From the NCBI GenBank assembly GCA_009921765.1, contig RFXC01000035.1, positions 1 through 25,387 of the forward strand: a DNA stretch of 25,387 nucleotides, read 5' to 3'. Below are positions 1 to 8,668 of the stretch, one piece after another. The position numbers and the translations under genes were made by a program. The stretch's first letter is position 1. Each line of letters starts with the position of its first letter. This DNA comes from Betaproteobacteria bacterium (GTDB taxonomy: Bacteria; Pseudomonadota; Gammaproteobacteria; Burkholderiales; Burkholderiaceae). Under the pieces are notes generated by a model, which saw only the letters and a program-made list of their open reading frames with translations, did not search any database and was not told the DNA's origin.

Positions 1-291
1 CTGCGCTCGGGTGAAATCCGCAAGGTGCACATCGAGTGCCGCGCCACCATCGGTGAAGTTGGCAACGAAGAGCATGGGCTGCGGCAGATCGGCAAGGCTG
101 GCGCCACCCGTTGGCGTGGCATTCGCCCGACGGTTCGCGGCGAAACCATGAACCCGGTTGATCACCCGCACGGCGGGCGTACGCGTGGCAATCGCCACCC
201 GGTATCGCCCTGGGGTACGCCCACCAAGGGCTACAAGACCCGGCGCAACAAGCGCACCGATTCGATGATCGTTCAGCGACGCGGCAAGTAA
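1..291 (+). CDS. rplB: 50S ribosomal protein L2, C-terminal part (5' end outside window)
   Basis: The frame is open from base 1 to the TAA at 289-291, giving the last 96 residues of L2, the large-subunit protein that contacts 23S rRNA near the peptidyl transferase centre. The conserved blocks [36 protein letters not shown] and [13 protein letters not shown] are all visible. The loop normally reading HPHGGGEGRT reads [14 protein letters not shown] here, about three residues (GEG) shorter than I know for this family, without a frameshift. It is the distal part of the S10 operon and is followed by rpsS after 21 bases. Identity is certain; the short loop is discussed as a finding. Confidence 0.97.
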   Translation: MRSGEIRKVHIECRATIGEVGNEEHGLRQIGKAGATRWRGIRPTVRGETMNPVDHPHGGRTRGNRHPVSPWGTPTKGYKTRRNKRTDSMIVQRRGK

Positions 292-312
292 CGGACAGGT
301 GACGGAACAGCT

Positions 313-594
313 ATGGGACGCTCAGTCAAAAAAGGCCCGTTTGTAGACGGCCACCTGATGAAAAAAGTCGATACCGCGATCGCGGTCAAAGACAAGAAGC
401 CGATCAAGACCTGGTCGCGCCGCTCCACGGTGATCCCCGATTTCATCGGACTCACGATCGCCGTGCACAACGGCCGCCAGCATGTGCCGGTGTTCATCAA
501 CGAGAACATGGTCGGGCACAAGCTTGGCGAGTTCGCGCTTACCCGGACGTTCAAGGGTCACGCGGCCGACAAGAAGGCCGGCGCGAAGAAATAA
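313..594 (+). CDS. rpsS: 30S ribosomal protein S19
   Basis: 93 residues, the normal length for S19, which forms a heterodimer with S13 in the head of the small subunit. Recognisable blocks are [17 protein letters not shown] at the N-terminus, then [20 protein letters not shown] and FVP-type sequence ending in [14 protein letters not shown] and GHAADKK. The ATG at 313 is preceded by a purine-rich stretch with GGTGACGGA that can serve as ribosome binding site. It lies between rplB and rplV in standard S10-operon order, 9 bases before rplV. Nothing is unusual in it. Confidence 0.98.
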   Translation: MGRSVKKGPFVDGHLMKKVDTAIAVKDKKPIKTWSRRSTVIPDFIGLTIAVHNGRQHVPVFINENMVGHKLGEFALTRTFKGHAADKKAGAKK

Positions 595-603
595 GGAAGC
601 GAC

Positions 604-936
604 ATGGAAACGCAAGCCATCCTGCGCGGCGTGCGACTCTCGGCCCAAAAGGGCCGATTGGTCGCCGACATGATCCGCGGCAAGCCGGTCGAAAAGGCGC
701 TGAACATTCTGATGTTTTCGCCCAAGAAGGCCTCCAAGATCGTCCAGAAGGTGCTCGAGTCGGCGATTGCCAATGCCGAGCACAACGACGGTGCTGATAT
801 CGACGAGCTTCGGGTAAAAACCATCTACGTCGAGAAAGCCACCTCGCTTCGGCGCTTCTCCGCTCGCGCCAAGGGGCGCGGAGCCAAGATCGAAAAGCAG
901 ACCTGTCACATTTTCGTGACGGTCGGCGACCGCTGA
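604..936 (+). CDS. rplV: 50S ribosomal protein L22
   Basis: 110 residues, exactly the E. coli length. L22 lines the nascent-peptide exit tunnel; its beta-hairpin loop is the site of macrolide-resistance mutations in other bacteria. Visible blocks are [36 protein letters not shown] and the hairpin around residues 80-100 ([16 protein letters not shown]). An AAGGAAGCGAC ribosome binding site precedes the ATG at 604. Position between rpsS and rpsC is canonical, with 22 bases before rpsC. Confidence 0.98.
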   Translation: METQAILRGVRLSAQKGRLVADMIRGKPVEKALNILMFSPKKASKIVQKVLESAIANAEHNDGADIDELRVKTIYVEKATSLRRFSARAKGRGAKIEKQTCHIFVTVGDR

Positions 937-958
937 CCGCAGGCGCAAGGGAAACGAC

Positions 959-1831
959 ATGGGACAGAAGATTCACCCGACCGGATTCCGTCTTTCGGTC
1001 AGCCGCAACTGGGCCTCACGCTGGTTCGCCTCGGGCAGCCAGTTTCCTCAGCTGCTCAATGACGATCTGCGGGTTCGCGAGTATCTGCGCCGGAAACTGA
1101 AGAGCGCGTCGGTCAGCCGCGTGCTGATCGAGCGGCCTGCCAAGAACGCGCGCATCACCATTTTCTCGGCTCGTCCGGGCGTGGTGATCGGCAAGAAGGG
1201 CGAGGACATTGAGCTCCTCAAGGCAGACCTGCAGCGCCTGATCGGCGTGCCGGTGCACGTCAACATCGAGGAAGTGCGCAAGCCCGAAATCGATGCTCAA
1301 CTGATCGCCGACTCCATCACCCAGCAGCTCGAAAAGCGCATCATGTTCCGCCGCGCGATGAAGCGGGCGATGCAGAACGCCATGCGCCTGGGTGCGCAGG
1401 GCATCAAGATCATGAGCTCGGGCCGCCTGAACGGCATCGAAATCGCGCGTACCGAGTGGTACCGCGAAGGTCGGGTGCCGCTTCACACGCTGCGTGCCGA
1501 TGTGGACTATGGCTTCTCCGAAGCACGGACCACCTACGGCACCATCGGTGTCAAGGTTTGGGTCTACAAGGGCGACACCCTGGGCCGCAATGACGCGCCG
1601 CAGACCGCCGAGAAGGAAGCGCCGGCTCCCGAGCGTGAAGATCGCCGTCCGCGCCGTGGGCCGCCCTCCGGGCGCCCTGGTGCGGGCCCACGTGGTCCGC
1701 GCCGTGCGCCGGCAGCCGATGGTGCGCCTGCTGCGCCCGCCGCTGAAGCCGCCGACGCACCCAAGACCGCAGTCAAGCGCGTGCGCAAGGTGGCCGCCCC
1801 GGCTGCCGACGCCGCCAAGAAGCCTGAATGA
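959..1831 (+). CDS. rpsC: 30S ribosomal protein S3 with long Ala/Pro/Arg-rich C-terminal tail
   Basis: 290 residues, against 233 in E. coli. Residues 1-210 are a standard S3: [12 protein letters not shown] start, a KH domain with the GxxG loop VIGKKGED at 76-83, the [12 protein letters not shown] helix (about 131-142) involved in mRNA entry and helicase activity, and [10 protein letters not shown] at about 197-206. Residues 211-290 form a low-complexity tail with an Arg-Pro-Gly stretch, then Ala-Pro-rich sequence and a few Lys near the end. Betaproteobacterial S3 proteins often carry such tails; this one is on the long side. The stop at 1829-1831 is followed by rplP after 11 bases. The tail is probably disordered and surface exposed (inference). 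Confidence 0.98.
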   Translation: MGQKIHPTGFRLSVSRNWASRWFASGSQFPQLLNDDLRVREYLRRKLKSASVSRVLIERPAKNARITIFSARPGVVIGKKGEDIELLKADLQRLIGVPVHVNIEEVRKPEIDAQLIADSITQQLEKRIMFRRAMKRAMQNAMRLGAQGIKIMSSGRLNGIEIARTEWYREGRVPLHTLRADVDYGFSEARTTYGTIGVKVWVYKGDTLGRNDAPQTAEKEAPAPEREDRRPRRGPPSGRPGAGPRGPRRAPAADGAPAAPAAEAADAPKTAVKRVRKVAAPAADAAKKPE

Positions 1832-1842
1832 AGGAGTGAGCG

Positions 1843-2259
1843 ATGCTGCAACCCGCTCGACGCAAATATCGCAAGGAACAGAAGGGCCGCAACAAGGGCC
1901 TCGCCACGCGCGGGGCTTCGGTTGCCTTCGGCGATTTCGGCCTGAAGGCCACTGGTCGCGGTCGGCTGACTGCCCGCCAAATCGAAGCTGCCCGCCGGGC
2001 CATGACCCGGCATATCAAGCGGGGTGGCCGCGTCTGGATCCGAATTTTCCCGGACAAGCCGATTTCGAAGAAGCCTGCCGAGGTCCGCATGGGTAACGGC
2101 AAGGGCAATCCGGAGTACTACGTGGCCGAAATTCAGCCCGGCAAAGTGCTCTACGAAATGGACGGCGTCAACGAGCAGCTTGCCCGCGAGGCCTTTGCGC
2201 TCGCGGCGGCGAAGCTGCCGATCTCCACCACCTTTGTCACGCGGATGGTTGGCGCCTGA
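1843..2259 (+). CDS. rplP: 50S ribosomal protein L16
   Basis: 138 residues, the usual bacterial length. L16 organises the A-site region of the large subunit and contacts tRNA. The start [19 protein letters not shown], the central [24 protein letters not shown] and the block [22 protein letters not shown] identify it. AAGGAGTGAGCG directly upstream is a strong ribosome binding site. It sits between rpsC and rpmC as in the S10 operon of most bacteria. Confidence 0.98.
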   Translation: MLQPARRKYRKEQKGRNKGLATRGASVAFGDFGLKATGRGRLTARQIEAARRAMTRHIKRGGRVWIRIFPDKPISKKPAEVRMGNGKGNPEYYVAEIQPGKVLYEMDGVNEQLAREAFALAAAKLPISTTFVTRMVGA

Positions 2260-2285
2260 GCGCCCGCCCACCGAAAGGACACGCC

Positions 2286-2480
2286 ATGAAGGCCAAAGAC
2301 CTCCGCGCCAAGGATGACCAGGCGCTCGGCAAGGAACTCGACGAACTGTTGCGTGCTCACTTCAAGCTGCGCATGCAGCACGGCACCCAGCAACTCAATG
2401 ACAGCAGCCAGCTGCGCAAGACCCGACGCGACATTGCTCGGGTGCGCACGGTGATCAATGAAAGGGCGGCAGCCAAATGA
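2286..2480 (+). CDS. rpmC: 50S ribosomal protein L29
   Basis: 64 residues, a typical L29 consisting of two long helices; it lies at the exit-tunnel rim and helps bind trigger factor and SRP. Diagnostic sequence is [13 protein letters not shown] at the start, then [18 protein letters not shown] and [28 protein letters not shown] is the ribosome binding site. Its TGA overlaps the rpsQ ATG by four bases (ATGA at 2477-2480), implying translational coupling. Confidence 0.97.
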   Translation: MKAKDLRAKDDQALGKELDELLRAHFKLRMQHGTQQLNDSSQLRKTRRDIARVRTVINERAAAK

Positions 2481-2749
2481 CCAGCACCGAAACCACCGTT
2501 GCCCGCGTCAAGCGTACGCTGACCGGCCGCGTTGTCAGCAACAAGATGCAAAAGACCGTCACCGTGCTGGTTGAGCGTAAGGTGAAGCATCCGGTCTACG
2601 GAAAATACGTGCTGCGGAGCACGCGCTTTCATGCCCACACCGAAACGCAGATCAGCGAAGGCGCGACGGTTGAGATCCAGGAGAGCCGTCCGCTCTCCCG
2701 CACCAAGACCTGGGTCGTCTCTCGTGTGGTTTCCGGCGCAGAGGCCTGA
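2477..2749 (+). CDS. rpsQ: 30S ribosomal protein S17
   Basis: 90 residues, normal for S17, an OB-fold primary binder of 16S rRNA. The blocks [32 protein letters not shown] (in part), STRFHAHTE and [11 protein letters not shown] are diagnostic. The start overlaps the rpmC stop (ATGA). It is the last gene of the S10 operon here; the following 194 bases before rplN hold a candidate promoter, so S10 and spc transcription may be partly separate. Confidence 0.97.
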   Translation: MTSTETTVARVKRTLTGRVVSNKMQKTVTVLVERKVKHPVYGKYVLRSTRFHAHTETQISEGATVEIQESRPLSRTKTWVVSRVVSGAEA

Positions 2750-2759
2750 GACCCTTGGG

Positions 2760-2788
2760 TTGCACAGGTTATTTTTTTCTGTCATGAT
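2760..2788 (+). promoter_or_regulatory. Candidate extended -10 promoter for the spc operon
   Basis: In the rpsQ-rplN spacer a TTGCAC (2760-2765, 3/6 match to -35) is followed after exactly 17 bases by CATGAT (2783-2788, 4/6 match to -10). The -10 is preceded by TGT, which makes it an extended -10 (TGn). The spacer between the hexamers is unusually T-rich for this GC-rich genome. The predicted start is near 2795, leaving a leader of about 150 bases before rplN that contains a small AGCTT/AAGCT hairpin (2827-2845). This is pattern evidence only. Confidence 0.45.
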
Positions 2789-2943
2789 GTAAGGCTTTCC
2801 CGGTAGCATCCAGTTCAGTGCGTTGTAGCTTGGCAAAGCGAAGCTCGAAGCGTGCAAGGGTGTTGGCGGAAATTTTTCAAACCCATTCCTCGGGGCCAAG
2901 ACTGTCCGCTTGCGGTTGAAGCGGTTCAAGTTGGTGAACAGAC

Positions 2944-3312
2944 ATGATTCAGATGCAGTCGACGCTGGACGTCGCCGACAACACGGGTGCGCGTTCGGTC
3001 ATGTGTATCAAGGTGCTTGGCGGCTCCAAGCGGCGTTATGCCGGCATTGGCGACATCATCAAGGTGTCGGTGAAAGACGCCCAGCCCCGTGGTCGCGTGA
3101 AGAAGGGCGAAATCTACAATGCGGTCGTGGTTCGTACAGCCAAGGGTGTTCGTCGCCAGGACGGATCGCTCGTGCGGTTTGACGGCAACGCCGCGGTGCT
3201 TCTCAACGCGAAGCTCGAGCCGATCGGCACGCGCATCTTCGGGCCGGTCACGCGTGAACTGCGTACCGAGCGCTTCATGAAGATCGTGTCGCTCGCGCCC
3301 GAAGTGCTGTAA
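2944..3312 (+). CDS. rplN: 50S ribosomal protein L14
   Basis: 122 residues, the standard length. L14 sits at the subunit interface, forms bridge B5/B8 and is the docking site of the silencing factor RsfS. The start [19 protein letters not shown], the blocks [15 protein letters not shown] and [11 protein letters not shown], and [13 protein letters not shown] near the C-terminus are unmistakable. It opens the spc operon after a 194-base spacer and lies 18 bases before rplX. Confidence 0.98.
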   Translation: MIQMQSTLDVADNTGARSVMCIKVLGGSKRRYAGIGDIIKVSVKDAQPRGRVKKGEIYNAVVVRTAKGVRRQDGSLVRFDGNAAVLLNAKLEPIGTRIFGPVTRELRTERFMKIVSLAPEVL

Positions 3313-3330
3313 GTCTCAGGAGCCACAGCG

Positions 3331-3648
3331 ATGGACAAGATCCGCAAGGGCGATGAAGTGGTTGTGATCGCCGGACGTGACAAAGGCAAGCGCGGCGTCG
3401 TGCTGAGCCGGGTCGACGACAGCCATCTGGTCGTTGAGGGCATCAACCTGGTGAAAAAACACCAGCGCCCCAATCCCATGAAGGGCGAAACCGGTGGCAT
3501 CGTCGACAAGACAATGCCGATCGACCAGTCGAACGTCATGTTGCTCAACCCTGCCACCGGCAAGGGCGACCGCGTCGGATTCAAGGTGCTCGAAGACGGA
3601 CGCAAGGTGCGCGTGTTCCGGTCCAACGGCGAAATGGTCAAGGCCTGA
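3331..3648 (+). CDS. rplX: 50S ribosomal protein L24
   Basis: 105 residues, typical for bacterial L24, an assembly-initiator protein binding the 5' domain of 23S rRNA. The N-terminal KOW motif is visible as [20 protein letters not shown], followed by [15 protein letters not shown] and [30 protein letters not shown] provides the ribosome binding site. It is followed by an unusually long 146-base spacer before rplE. Confidence 0.97.
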   Translation: MDKIRKGDEVVVIAGRDKGKRGVVLSRVDDSHLVVEGINLVKKHQRPNPMKGETGGIVDKTMPIDQSNVMLLNPATGKGDRVGFKVLEDGRKVRVFRSNGEMVKA

Positions 3649-3794
3649 GCGCCGCTAACGAACTCACAAGTCAAGCCGGTCAGGTGGGCAGTGATTGCGT
3701 CGGCGCCTTGGGCGCCGTGTAGCGCGGCCCGGCAGCACTTGGCAGACCCTCACCGTCGGCCTCGGGGCTGACGAAGGTCAAAAGGAAAAGATCC
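3649..3794 (+). promoter_or_regulatory. Long rplX-rplE spacer with a GC hairpin, possible cis-regulatory RNA
   Basis: This 146-base spacer encodes no recognisable protein. It contains a perfect 7-bp hairpin CGGCGCC-TTG-GGCGCCG (3701-3717) without a following T tract, so it is not a standard terminator. In E. coli the rplX-rplE junction is short and carries the S8 autoregulatory site. Whether this spacer plays a similar role is inference from position only; I did not recognise the S8-binding helix itself. Confidence 0.3.
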
Positions 3795-4364
3795 ATGGCA
3801 CGTTTAAAGCAGTTTTATCGCGAGAAAGTCGTTCCCGACATGATGGCCAAGTTTGGTTACAAGTCGGTCATGCAGGTGCCCCGCATCGAGAAGATCACGC
3901 TGAACATGGGTGTGTCTGAGGCGGTGGGCGACAAGAAAATTCTCGAAAACGCCATGGGTGACATGTCGCGCATCGCCGGTCAAAAGCCGGTTTCCACCAA
4001 GGCGCGCAAGGCAATCGCCGGCTTCAAGATCCGTGAGGGCTATCCGATTGGATGCATGGTGACGCTGCGCGGCGAGCGGATGTTCGAGTTTCTTGACCGT
4101 CTCGTCACGGTCGCGTTGCCGCGGGTGCGTGACTTCCGCGGTGTGTCTGGGCGCGCGTTCGATGGCCGAGGCAACTACAACATCGGCGTCAAGGAACAGA
4201 TCATCTTCCCGGAAATCGAGTACGACAAAGTTGATGCAATCCGGGGCATGAACATCAGCATCACCACCACCGCCGCAAGCGACGCGGAAGCGAAAGCGCT
4301 GCTCCGTTCCGCAACTGATTCCCTGCGATCCACAGGACGACCACAGTGGCCAAACTTTCCCTGA
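3795..4364 (+). CDS. rplE: 50S ribosomal protein L5 with a frame-shifted C-terminus
   Basis: L5 binds 5S rRNA and contacts P-site tRNA in the central protuberance. Residues 1-170 are a normal L5: [82 protein letters not shown] and [10 protein letters not shown] can all be read. After EAKALL the family normally ends AAF-x-FPFR plus one residue and stop (about 179 residues). Here the frame instead runs into about 19 unrelated residues and stops at 4362-4364, inside rpsN. In the -1 frame, 4304-4318 reads P-F-R-N-stop, the expected ending. The simplest reading is a net loss of about 16 bases just before 4304. The ribosome binding site AAAAGGAAAAG precedes the ATG at 3795. Confidence 0.95.
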   Translation: MARLKQFYREKVVPDMMAKFGYKSVMQVPRIEKITLNMGVSEAVGDKKILENAMGDMSRIAGQKPVSTKARKAIAGFKIREGYPIGCMVTLRGERMFEFLDRLVTVALPRVRDFRGVSGRAFDGRGNYNIGVKEQIIFPEIEYDKVDAIRGMNISITTTAASDAEAKALLRSATDSLRSTGRPQWPNFP

Positions 4365-4651
4365 TCAACCGCGATATCAAGCGGCAGGCACTCGTCAAGA
4401 AATACGCACCCAAGCGCCAGGCGCTGGAGGCGATCATCAATGACCAGTCCCGATCTGAAGAAGAGCGCTTCCAGGCGCGGCTCAAGCTTCAGGCGCTGCC
4501 GCGCAATGCCAACCCGACCCGACTGCGCAACCGCTGCGAGGTCACCGGTCGGCCGCGTGGCACCTACCGCAAATTCGGCCTCGGGCGCATCAAGCTGCGT
4601 GAGTCCGCAATGCGCGGCGAGATCCCCGGGCTGGTCAAGGCCAGCTGGTAA
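4346..4651 (+). CDS. rpsN: 30S ribosomal protein S14 (zinc-free type)
   Basis: 101 residues, the E. coli length. The start is GTG at 4346, giving [45 protein letters not shown] and the C-terminus [13 protein letters not shown] are diagnostic. It lacks the two CxxC zinc pairs of the short zinc-binding form, as expected for the long form. The shifted rplE frame overlaps its first 19 bases. The intended rplE stop at 4316-4318 would leave a normal 27-base spacer, which supports the frameshift reading of rplE. Confidence 0.97.
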   Translation: MAKLSLINRDIKRQALVKKYAPKRQALEAIINDQSRSEEERFQARLKLQALPRNANPTRLRNRCEVTGRPRGTYRKFGLGRIKLRESAMRGEIPGLVKASW

Positions 4652-4681
4652 GCGACGGCCCGAACAAGAGGAAATCCAATC

Positions 4682-5077
4682 ATGAGCATGAGCGATCCGA
4701 TCGCCGACATGTTCACCCGCATCCGTAATGGACAGCGTGTGGAAAAAGAGTCGGTGACGATGCCCTCGTCCAAGCTGAAGGTGGCTATTGCGCGCCTGCT
4801 GCAGGATGAAGGCTATATCGACGGCTTCCAGGTTCGCGCCGAGGGTGCCAAGGCCGAGCTTGAAGTGCGCCTCAAATACTACGCGGGCCGGCCGGTCATT
4901 GACCGTCTGGAGCGCGTATCCCGTCCCGGGCTGCGCGTATATCGCGGCCGCCACGCGTTGCCGCCGGTCATGAATGGCCTGGGTATCGCGATCGTTACCA
5001 CGCCGCGCGGTCTGATGACCGACCGCCACGCGCGGGCAAGCGGTGTCGGCGGCGAAGTCATTGCCTACGTCGCCTAA
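4682..5077 (+). CDS. rpsH: 30S ribosomal protein S8
   Basis: 131 residues, one more than E. coli. S8 binds the central domain of 16S rRNA and in E. coli represses the spc operon. The start [18 protein letters not shown] is typical; a second ATG two codons later is a less likely start. [31 protein letters not shown] and the C-terminal GGEVIAYV are diagnostic. The ribosome binding site is AAGAGGAAATCCAATC. Nine bases separate it from rplF. Confidence 0.98.
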   Translation: MSMSDPIADMFTRIRNGQRVEKESVTMPSSKLKVAIARLLQDEGYIDGFQVRAEGAKAELEVRLKYYAGRPVIDRLERVSRPGLRVYRGRHALPPVMNGLGIAIVTTPRGLMTDRHARASGVGGEVIAYVA

Positions 5078-5086
5078 GGAGCTCGC

Positions 5087-5620
5087 ATGTCACGTGTAGC
5101 ACGCATGCCGGTCCCGGTGCCCAAAGGCGTCGAGATCAACCTGGCCGCTGAACTGATTTCGGTCAAGGGTCCGCTTGGCACGCTCAACCAGCGTGTCAAC
5201 CCCAAGGTGCGAATCACCCGTGAGGGCGACGAGCTGCGCTTTGCGGCGGCCGACGAGTCGCGCGAAGCGTCGGCGCTGAGCGGCACCTTCCGCGCGCTGG
5301 TCTCAAACATGGTTACCGGTGTCACCAAGGGTTTTGAGCGCAAGCTCGCGCTGGTGGGCACGGGTTACAGAGCCCAGGCACAGGGAACCAACCTCAATCT
5401 TTCGTTGGGCTTCTCGCACCCCGTGGTCTACCGGCTGCCCGAGGGCGTCAAGGCCGAAACGCCCACGCAAACCGAGATCCTCATCAAGGGCAGCGACCGT
5501 CAGAAGGTCGGTCAGGTGGCAGCCGAAATTCGCGGATACAAGCCGCCCGAGCCCTACAAAGGCAAAGGTGTGCGCTACTCCGATGAAACGGTGGCTCTCA
5601 AAGAAGTCAAGAAGAAATAA
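5087..5620 (+). CDS. rplF: 50S ribosomal protein L6
   Basis: 177 residues, as in E. coli. L6 has two similar domains and lies near the factor-binding and A-site region of the large subunit. The start [17 protein letters not shown], the block [19 protein letters not shown] and the C-terminal signature [17 protein letters not shown] are visible. Ribosome binding site AAGGAGCTCGC lies upstream. Thirty bases separate it from rplR. Nothing atypical seen. Confidence 0.98.
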   Translation: MSRVARMPVPVPKGVEINLAAELISVKGPLGTLNQRVNPKVRITREGDELRFAAADESREASALSGTFRALVSNMVTGVTKGFERKLALVGTGYRAQAQGTNLNLSLGFSHPVVYRLPEGVKAETPTQTEILIKGSDRQKVGQVAAEIRGYKPPEPYKGKGVRYSDETVALKEVKKK

Positions 5621-5650
5621 CGCGTCCACGCATCACGCGAGGAAACCAAC

Positions 5651-6016
5651 ATGGACAAGAACGTCGCCCGCCTGCGCCGCGCCCGTCAGACGCGGCTCAA
5701 GATCCGCGAGTTGCGGGCCAACCGCCTCACGGTCCACCGCAGCAATCTGCACATTTACGCCAATATCACCGACGCCGATGGGGCCAAGGTGCTGGTATCG
5801 GCGTCCTCGCTCGAAGCGGATGTGCGGGCGCAGCTGAGTGGTCAGTCTGGCCGCGGTGGCAACACCGGCGCTGCAGCAGTGGTTGGCAAACGGCTCGCCG
5901 AGAAGGCGCTCGCCGCGGGCATCGATACCGTCGCATTCGACCGCGGGGGCTTTCGCTTCCATGGCCGAGTCAAGGCACTCGCTGAAGCCGCCCGCGAGGC
6001 GGGTCTGAAGTTCTGA
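5651..6016 (+). CDS. rplR: 50S ribosomal protein L18
   Basis: 121 residues against 117 in E. coli. L18 delivers 5S rRNA to the large subunit together with L5. The basic N-terminus ([21 protein letters not shown]) precedes [14 protein letters not shown], the conserved [18 protein letters not shown] and the C-terminal [38 protein letters not shown] is the ribosome binding site. Its partner L5 is the one with the altered C-terminus in this window. Confidence 0.98.
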   Translation: MDKNVARLRRARQTRLKIRELRANRLTVHRSNLHIYANITDADGAKVLVSASSLEADVRAQLSGQSGRGGNTGAAAVVGKRLAEKALAAGIDTVAFDRGGFRFHGRVKALAEAAREAGLKF

Positions 6017-6050
6017 TCGCCGCGGCATCGGCGACCCAACAGGATTCGAC

Positions 6051-6569
6051 ATGGCAAAGATCCAGGCAAAAGTCGGCGCAGAAGATCGGGATGACGGTCT
6101 TCGCGAAAAAATGATCGCGGTCAACCGCGTGACCAAGGTTGTGAAAGGCGGCCGAATTCTCGGCTTCGCTGCGCTCACGGTGGTGGGTGATGGCGATGGC
6201 CGCATCGGCATGGGCAAGGGAAAGTCGCGAGAGGTTCCGGTTGCCGTGCAGAAGGCCATGGACGAAGCGCGCCGCAAGATGATCAAGTTTCCCTTGAAGG
6301 GCGGCACGATTCATCACGCCGTTGAGGGTCGCTGGGGTGCAGCCTCGGTCATGCTTGCGCCCGCGCCCGAGGGCACCGGCATCATTGCAGGCGGTCCGAT
6401 GCGCGCGGTGTTCGAGGTCCTGGGCGTCACCAACGTGGTGGCGAAGAGCCACGGTTCGAGCAATCCCTACAACATGGTTCGCGCAACGCTCAATGCGCTC
6501 GGTCGTTTGCATACGCCGTCCGAGATCGCAGCCAAGCGCGGCAAGTCCGTCGAGGAACTGTTCGCGTAA
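6051..6569 (+). CDS. rpsE: 30S ribosomal protein S5
   Basis: 172 residues (E. coli 167). S5 contributes to decoding accuracy and mRNA unwinding. The N-terminal double-stranded RNA-binding-like domain is visible as [25 protein letters not shown] and [20 protein letters not shown]. The C-terminal domain has [37 protein letters not shown] and [11 protein letters not shown]. The ATG at 6051 follows CAACAGGATTCGAC. It lies 17 bases before rpmD. Confidence 0.98.
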   Translation: MAKIQAKVGAEDRDDGLREKMIAVNRVTKVVKGGRILGFAALTVVGDGDGRIGMGKGKSREVPVAVQKAMDEARRKMIKFPLKGGTIHHAVEGRWGAASVMLAPAPEGTGIIAGGPMRAVFEVLGVTNVVAKSHGSSNPYNMVRATLNALGRLHTPSEIAAKRGKSVEELFA

Positions 6570-6586
6570 GCGGGCGGAGATCACCC

Positions 6587-6769
6587 ATGAGCGACAAGCC
6601 CACCATCAAGGTCACACTGGTCCGCAGCCCGGCCGGCACGCGCGAATCGCACCGCGCCACGGTCCGCGGCCTCGGTCTGCGCAAGATCCGGCAGAGCCGC
6701 GTGCTCGAAGACACGCCGGCAGTTCGCGGCATGATCAACAAGGTCTCCTACCTGGTACGGGTGGGCTGA
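6587..6769 (+). CDS. rpmD: 50S ribosomal protein L30
   Basis: 60 residues, a typical short bacterial L30. [21 protein letters not shown] is followed by [31 protein letters not shown], matching the family throughout. The start ATG at 6587 follows CGGGCGGAGATCACCC. It lies between rpsE and rplO in canonical order, with 26 bases to rplO. Confidence 0.97.
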   Translation: MSDKPTIKVTLVRSPAGTRESHRATVRGLGLRKIRQSRVLEDTPAVRGMINKVSYLVRVG

Positions 6770-6795
6770 ACCTCGTCACCTGTTTCGGAGTCAGC

Positions 6796-7227
6796 ATGAA
6801 ACTCAACGACATGAAGCCCGCCGAGGGCGCCAAACACCCGCGCAAGCGCGTCGGGCGCGGCATCGGTTCGGGTCTGGGCAAAACCGCCGGACGGGGACAC
6901 AAGGGACAGAAGTCGCGCTCGGGTGGCTTCCACAAGGTGGGTTTTGAAGGCGGTCAAATGCCGCTTCAGCGCCGGCTGCCAAAGCGCGGCTTTGTCTCGC
7001 TGTCTGCTGGCGACTGCGCCGAGGTTCGGCTGTCCGACCTGCAGCGCCTGGACGCGGCCGAGGTCGATCTTCTGGTCCTGAAAGCAGCGGGTGTGGTGCC
7101 CCATCTGGCCACCTCGGCCAAGGTCATCCTGTCGGGCGCCATCGCAAAGGCGGTCACGCTCAAGGGCATTGGTGCCACCCAGGGTGCGCGCGCGGCAATT
7201 GAGGCCGCTGGCGGCTCGATCGCCTAA
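6796..7227 (+). CDS. rplO: 50S ribosomal protein L15
   Basis: 143 residues (E. coli 144). L15 is an internal large-subunit protein with a long basic N-terminal extension threading through rRNA. The extension is seen as [31 protein letters not shown] (residues about 14-43), followed by [17 protein letters not shown] and a C-terminal AAGGSI-type ending. I chose the ATG at 6796 ([15 protein letters not shown]), after a CGGAGTCAGC ribosome binding site, because it matches the family start; the open frame extends much further upstream without homology. Confidence 0.97.
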   Translation: MKLNDMKPAEGAKHPRKRVGRGIGSGLGKTAGRGHKGQKSRSGGFHKVGFEGGQMPLQRRLPKRGFVSLSAGDCAEVRLSDLQRLDAAEVDLLVLKAAGVVPHLATSAKVILSGAIAKAVTLKGIGATQGARAAIEAAGGSIA

Positions 7228-7282
7228 GCCCGCCCCCAACCCTCAGACCGACCTCCAACCGGGTAAACGGACAACTTTCCTC

Positions 7283-8611
7283 GTGGCCACCTCCACCGCG
7301 GCAGCGCTCAAAGCAGGACGATCAGGCGACTTGAAACGTCGCCTGTGGTTTCTTGTGTTCGCGCTGATCGTTTATCGGCTGGGTGCGCACATTCCGGTGC
7401 CGGGCATCGATCCTGACGAGCTCGCAGCGATTTTCCAGCGGGAGCAGGGCGGCATTCTCGCCATGTTCAATCTGTTCTCCGGGGGCGCGCTGTCGCGGTT
7501 CACGGTGTTCGCGCTGGGGATCATGCCCTACATCTCCGCTTCCATCATCATGCAGTTGCTCACGGTGGTGGTTCCCTGGCTCGAGGCCAAGAAGAAGGAA
7601 GGCGAGGCAGGGCGTCGCGAAATCACCAAGTACACGCGCTGGTTTACCGTTGCGCTCGCCACGTTTCAGGCAATCGGAATTGCCGTGGCGCTGGAATCGC
7701 AACCCGGCCTGGTGATTGATCCGGGGCTCATGTTCCGCTTCACCGCGGTGGTGTCGCTGGTCACCGGCACGATGTTCCTGATGTGGCTCGGCGAACAGAT
7801 TACCGAGCGTGGTCTTGGTAATGGCATTTCCATCATCATTTTCGCGGGCATTGCGGCGGGTCTGCCCAGCGCCATCGCCGGCATGGGCGAGTTGGTACGC
7901 ACCGGGGCGATGAATCCGCTGGTGTCGCTGCTGATCATCGCGTTGGTGGTTCTGGTGACAGCCGCAGTGGTGTTTGTTGAGCGGGGCCAGCGCAAGATCA
8001 CAGTCAATTACGCCAAGCGCCAGGTGGGCAACCGGGTGTATGGCGGTCAAAGCTCGCACCTGCCGCTGAAGCTCAACATGTCCGGCGTGATTCCGCCGAT
8101 CTTCGCCTCGTCCATCATTCTCTTTCCGGCCACCATCGCGCAGTGGTTCACGGCAGGCGACACCGACAGCGCAATTGTCCGCGTCATCAAAGACCTCGCG
8201 GCGACGCTTTCGCCAGGCCAGCCTGTCTACATTTTGTTGTACGCGCTCGCCATCATTTTCTTCTGCTTCTTCTATACCGCGTTGGTGTTCAACAGCCGGG
8301 AAACCGCCGAGAACCTCAAGAAAAGCGGCGCGCTGGTGCCCGGCATTCGGCCGGGTGAACAAACTGCCCGCTACATCGACAAGATCCTGATGCGGCTCAC
8401 GCTCGCAGGTGCCGTCTACATCACCGCGGTGTGTCTGTTGCCGGAGTTTCTGGTGCTCAAGTGGAATGTGCCGTTTTACTTCGGTGGCACGTCGCTTCTC
8501 ATCATTGTGGTGGTCACCATGGATTTCATGGCACAGGTGCAGGCGTACCTGATGTCGCACCAGTACGAAAGCCTTCTGCGCAAGTCTGGCGCGAAGGGCA
8601 TGGGGTTGTAA
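7283..8611 (+). CDS. secY: Preprotein translocase channel subunit SecY
   Basis: 442 residues with ten predicted membrane helices; SecY forms the SecYEG channel for secretion and membrane-protein insertion. The chosen start is GTG at 7283, giving a start matching SecY N-termini, with [16 protein letters not shown] soon after. Landmarks are HIPVPGIDP, the plug and TM2 region [41 protein letters not shown], the cytoplasmic loop around [11 protein letters not shown], and [14 protein letters not shown]. The GTG lacks a strong Shine-Dalgarno, AAACGGA being the only candidate. It follows rplO by 55 bases, the usual spc position. Confidence 0.97.
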   Translation: MATSTAAALKAGRSGDLKRRLWFLVFALIVYRLGAHIPVPGIDPDELAAIFQREQGGILAMFNLFSGGALSRFTVFALGIMPYISASIIMQLLTVVVPWLEAKKKEGEAGRREITKYTRWFTVALATFQAIGIAVALESQPGLVIDPGLMFRFTAVVSLVTGTMFLMWLGEQITERGLGNGISIIIFAGIAAGLPSAIAGMGELVRTGAMNPLVSLLIIALVVLVTAAVVFVERGQRKITVNYAKRQVGNRVYGGQSSHLPLKLNMSGVIPPIFASSIILFPATIAQWFTAGDTDSAIVRVIKDLAATLSPGQPVYILLYALAIIFFCFFYTALVFNSRETAENLKKSGALVPGIRPGEQTARYIDKILMRLTLAGAVYITAVCLLPEFLVLKWNVPFYFGGTSLLIIVVVTMDFMAQVQAYLMSHQYESLLRKSGAKGMGL

Positions 8612-8668
8612 GCCGCCCCGCAGGGCGTCGGTTTTTAATGAAGCAGAACAGGTAACAAACGAGGGTTG

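Noticed and set aside
4304..4318. Programmed -1 frameshift in rplE that would produce the PFRN ending.
   Set aside because: No slippery heptamer or downstream pseudoknot is visible, and a shift would still leave about five conserved residues missing. A deletion explains it better.
4346..4651. Loss of zinc cysteines in S14.
   Set aside because: The long 101-residue S14 form is naturally zinc-free, as in E. coli.
8666..8668. TTG as start codon of infA.
   Set aside because: The ATG three bases later gives the family-standard MAKED start and 72-residue length.
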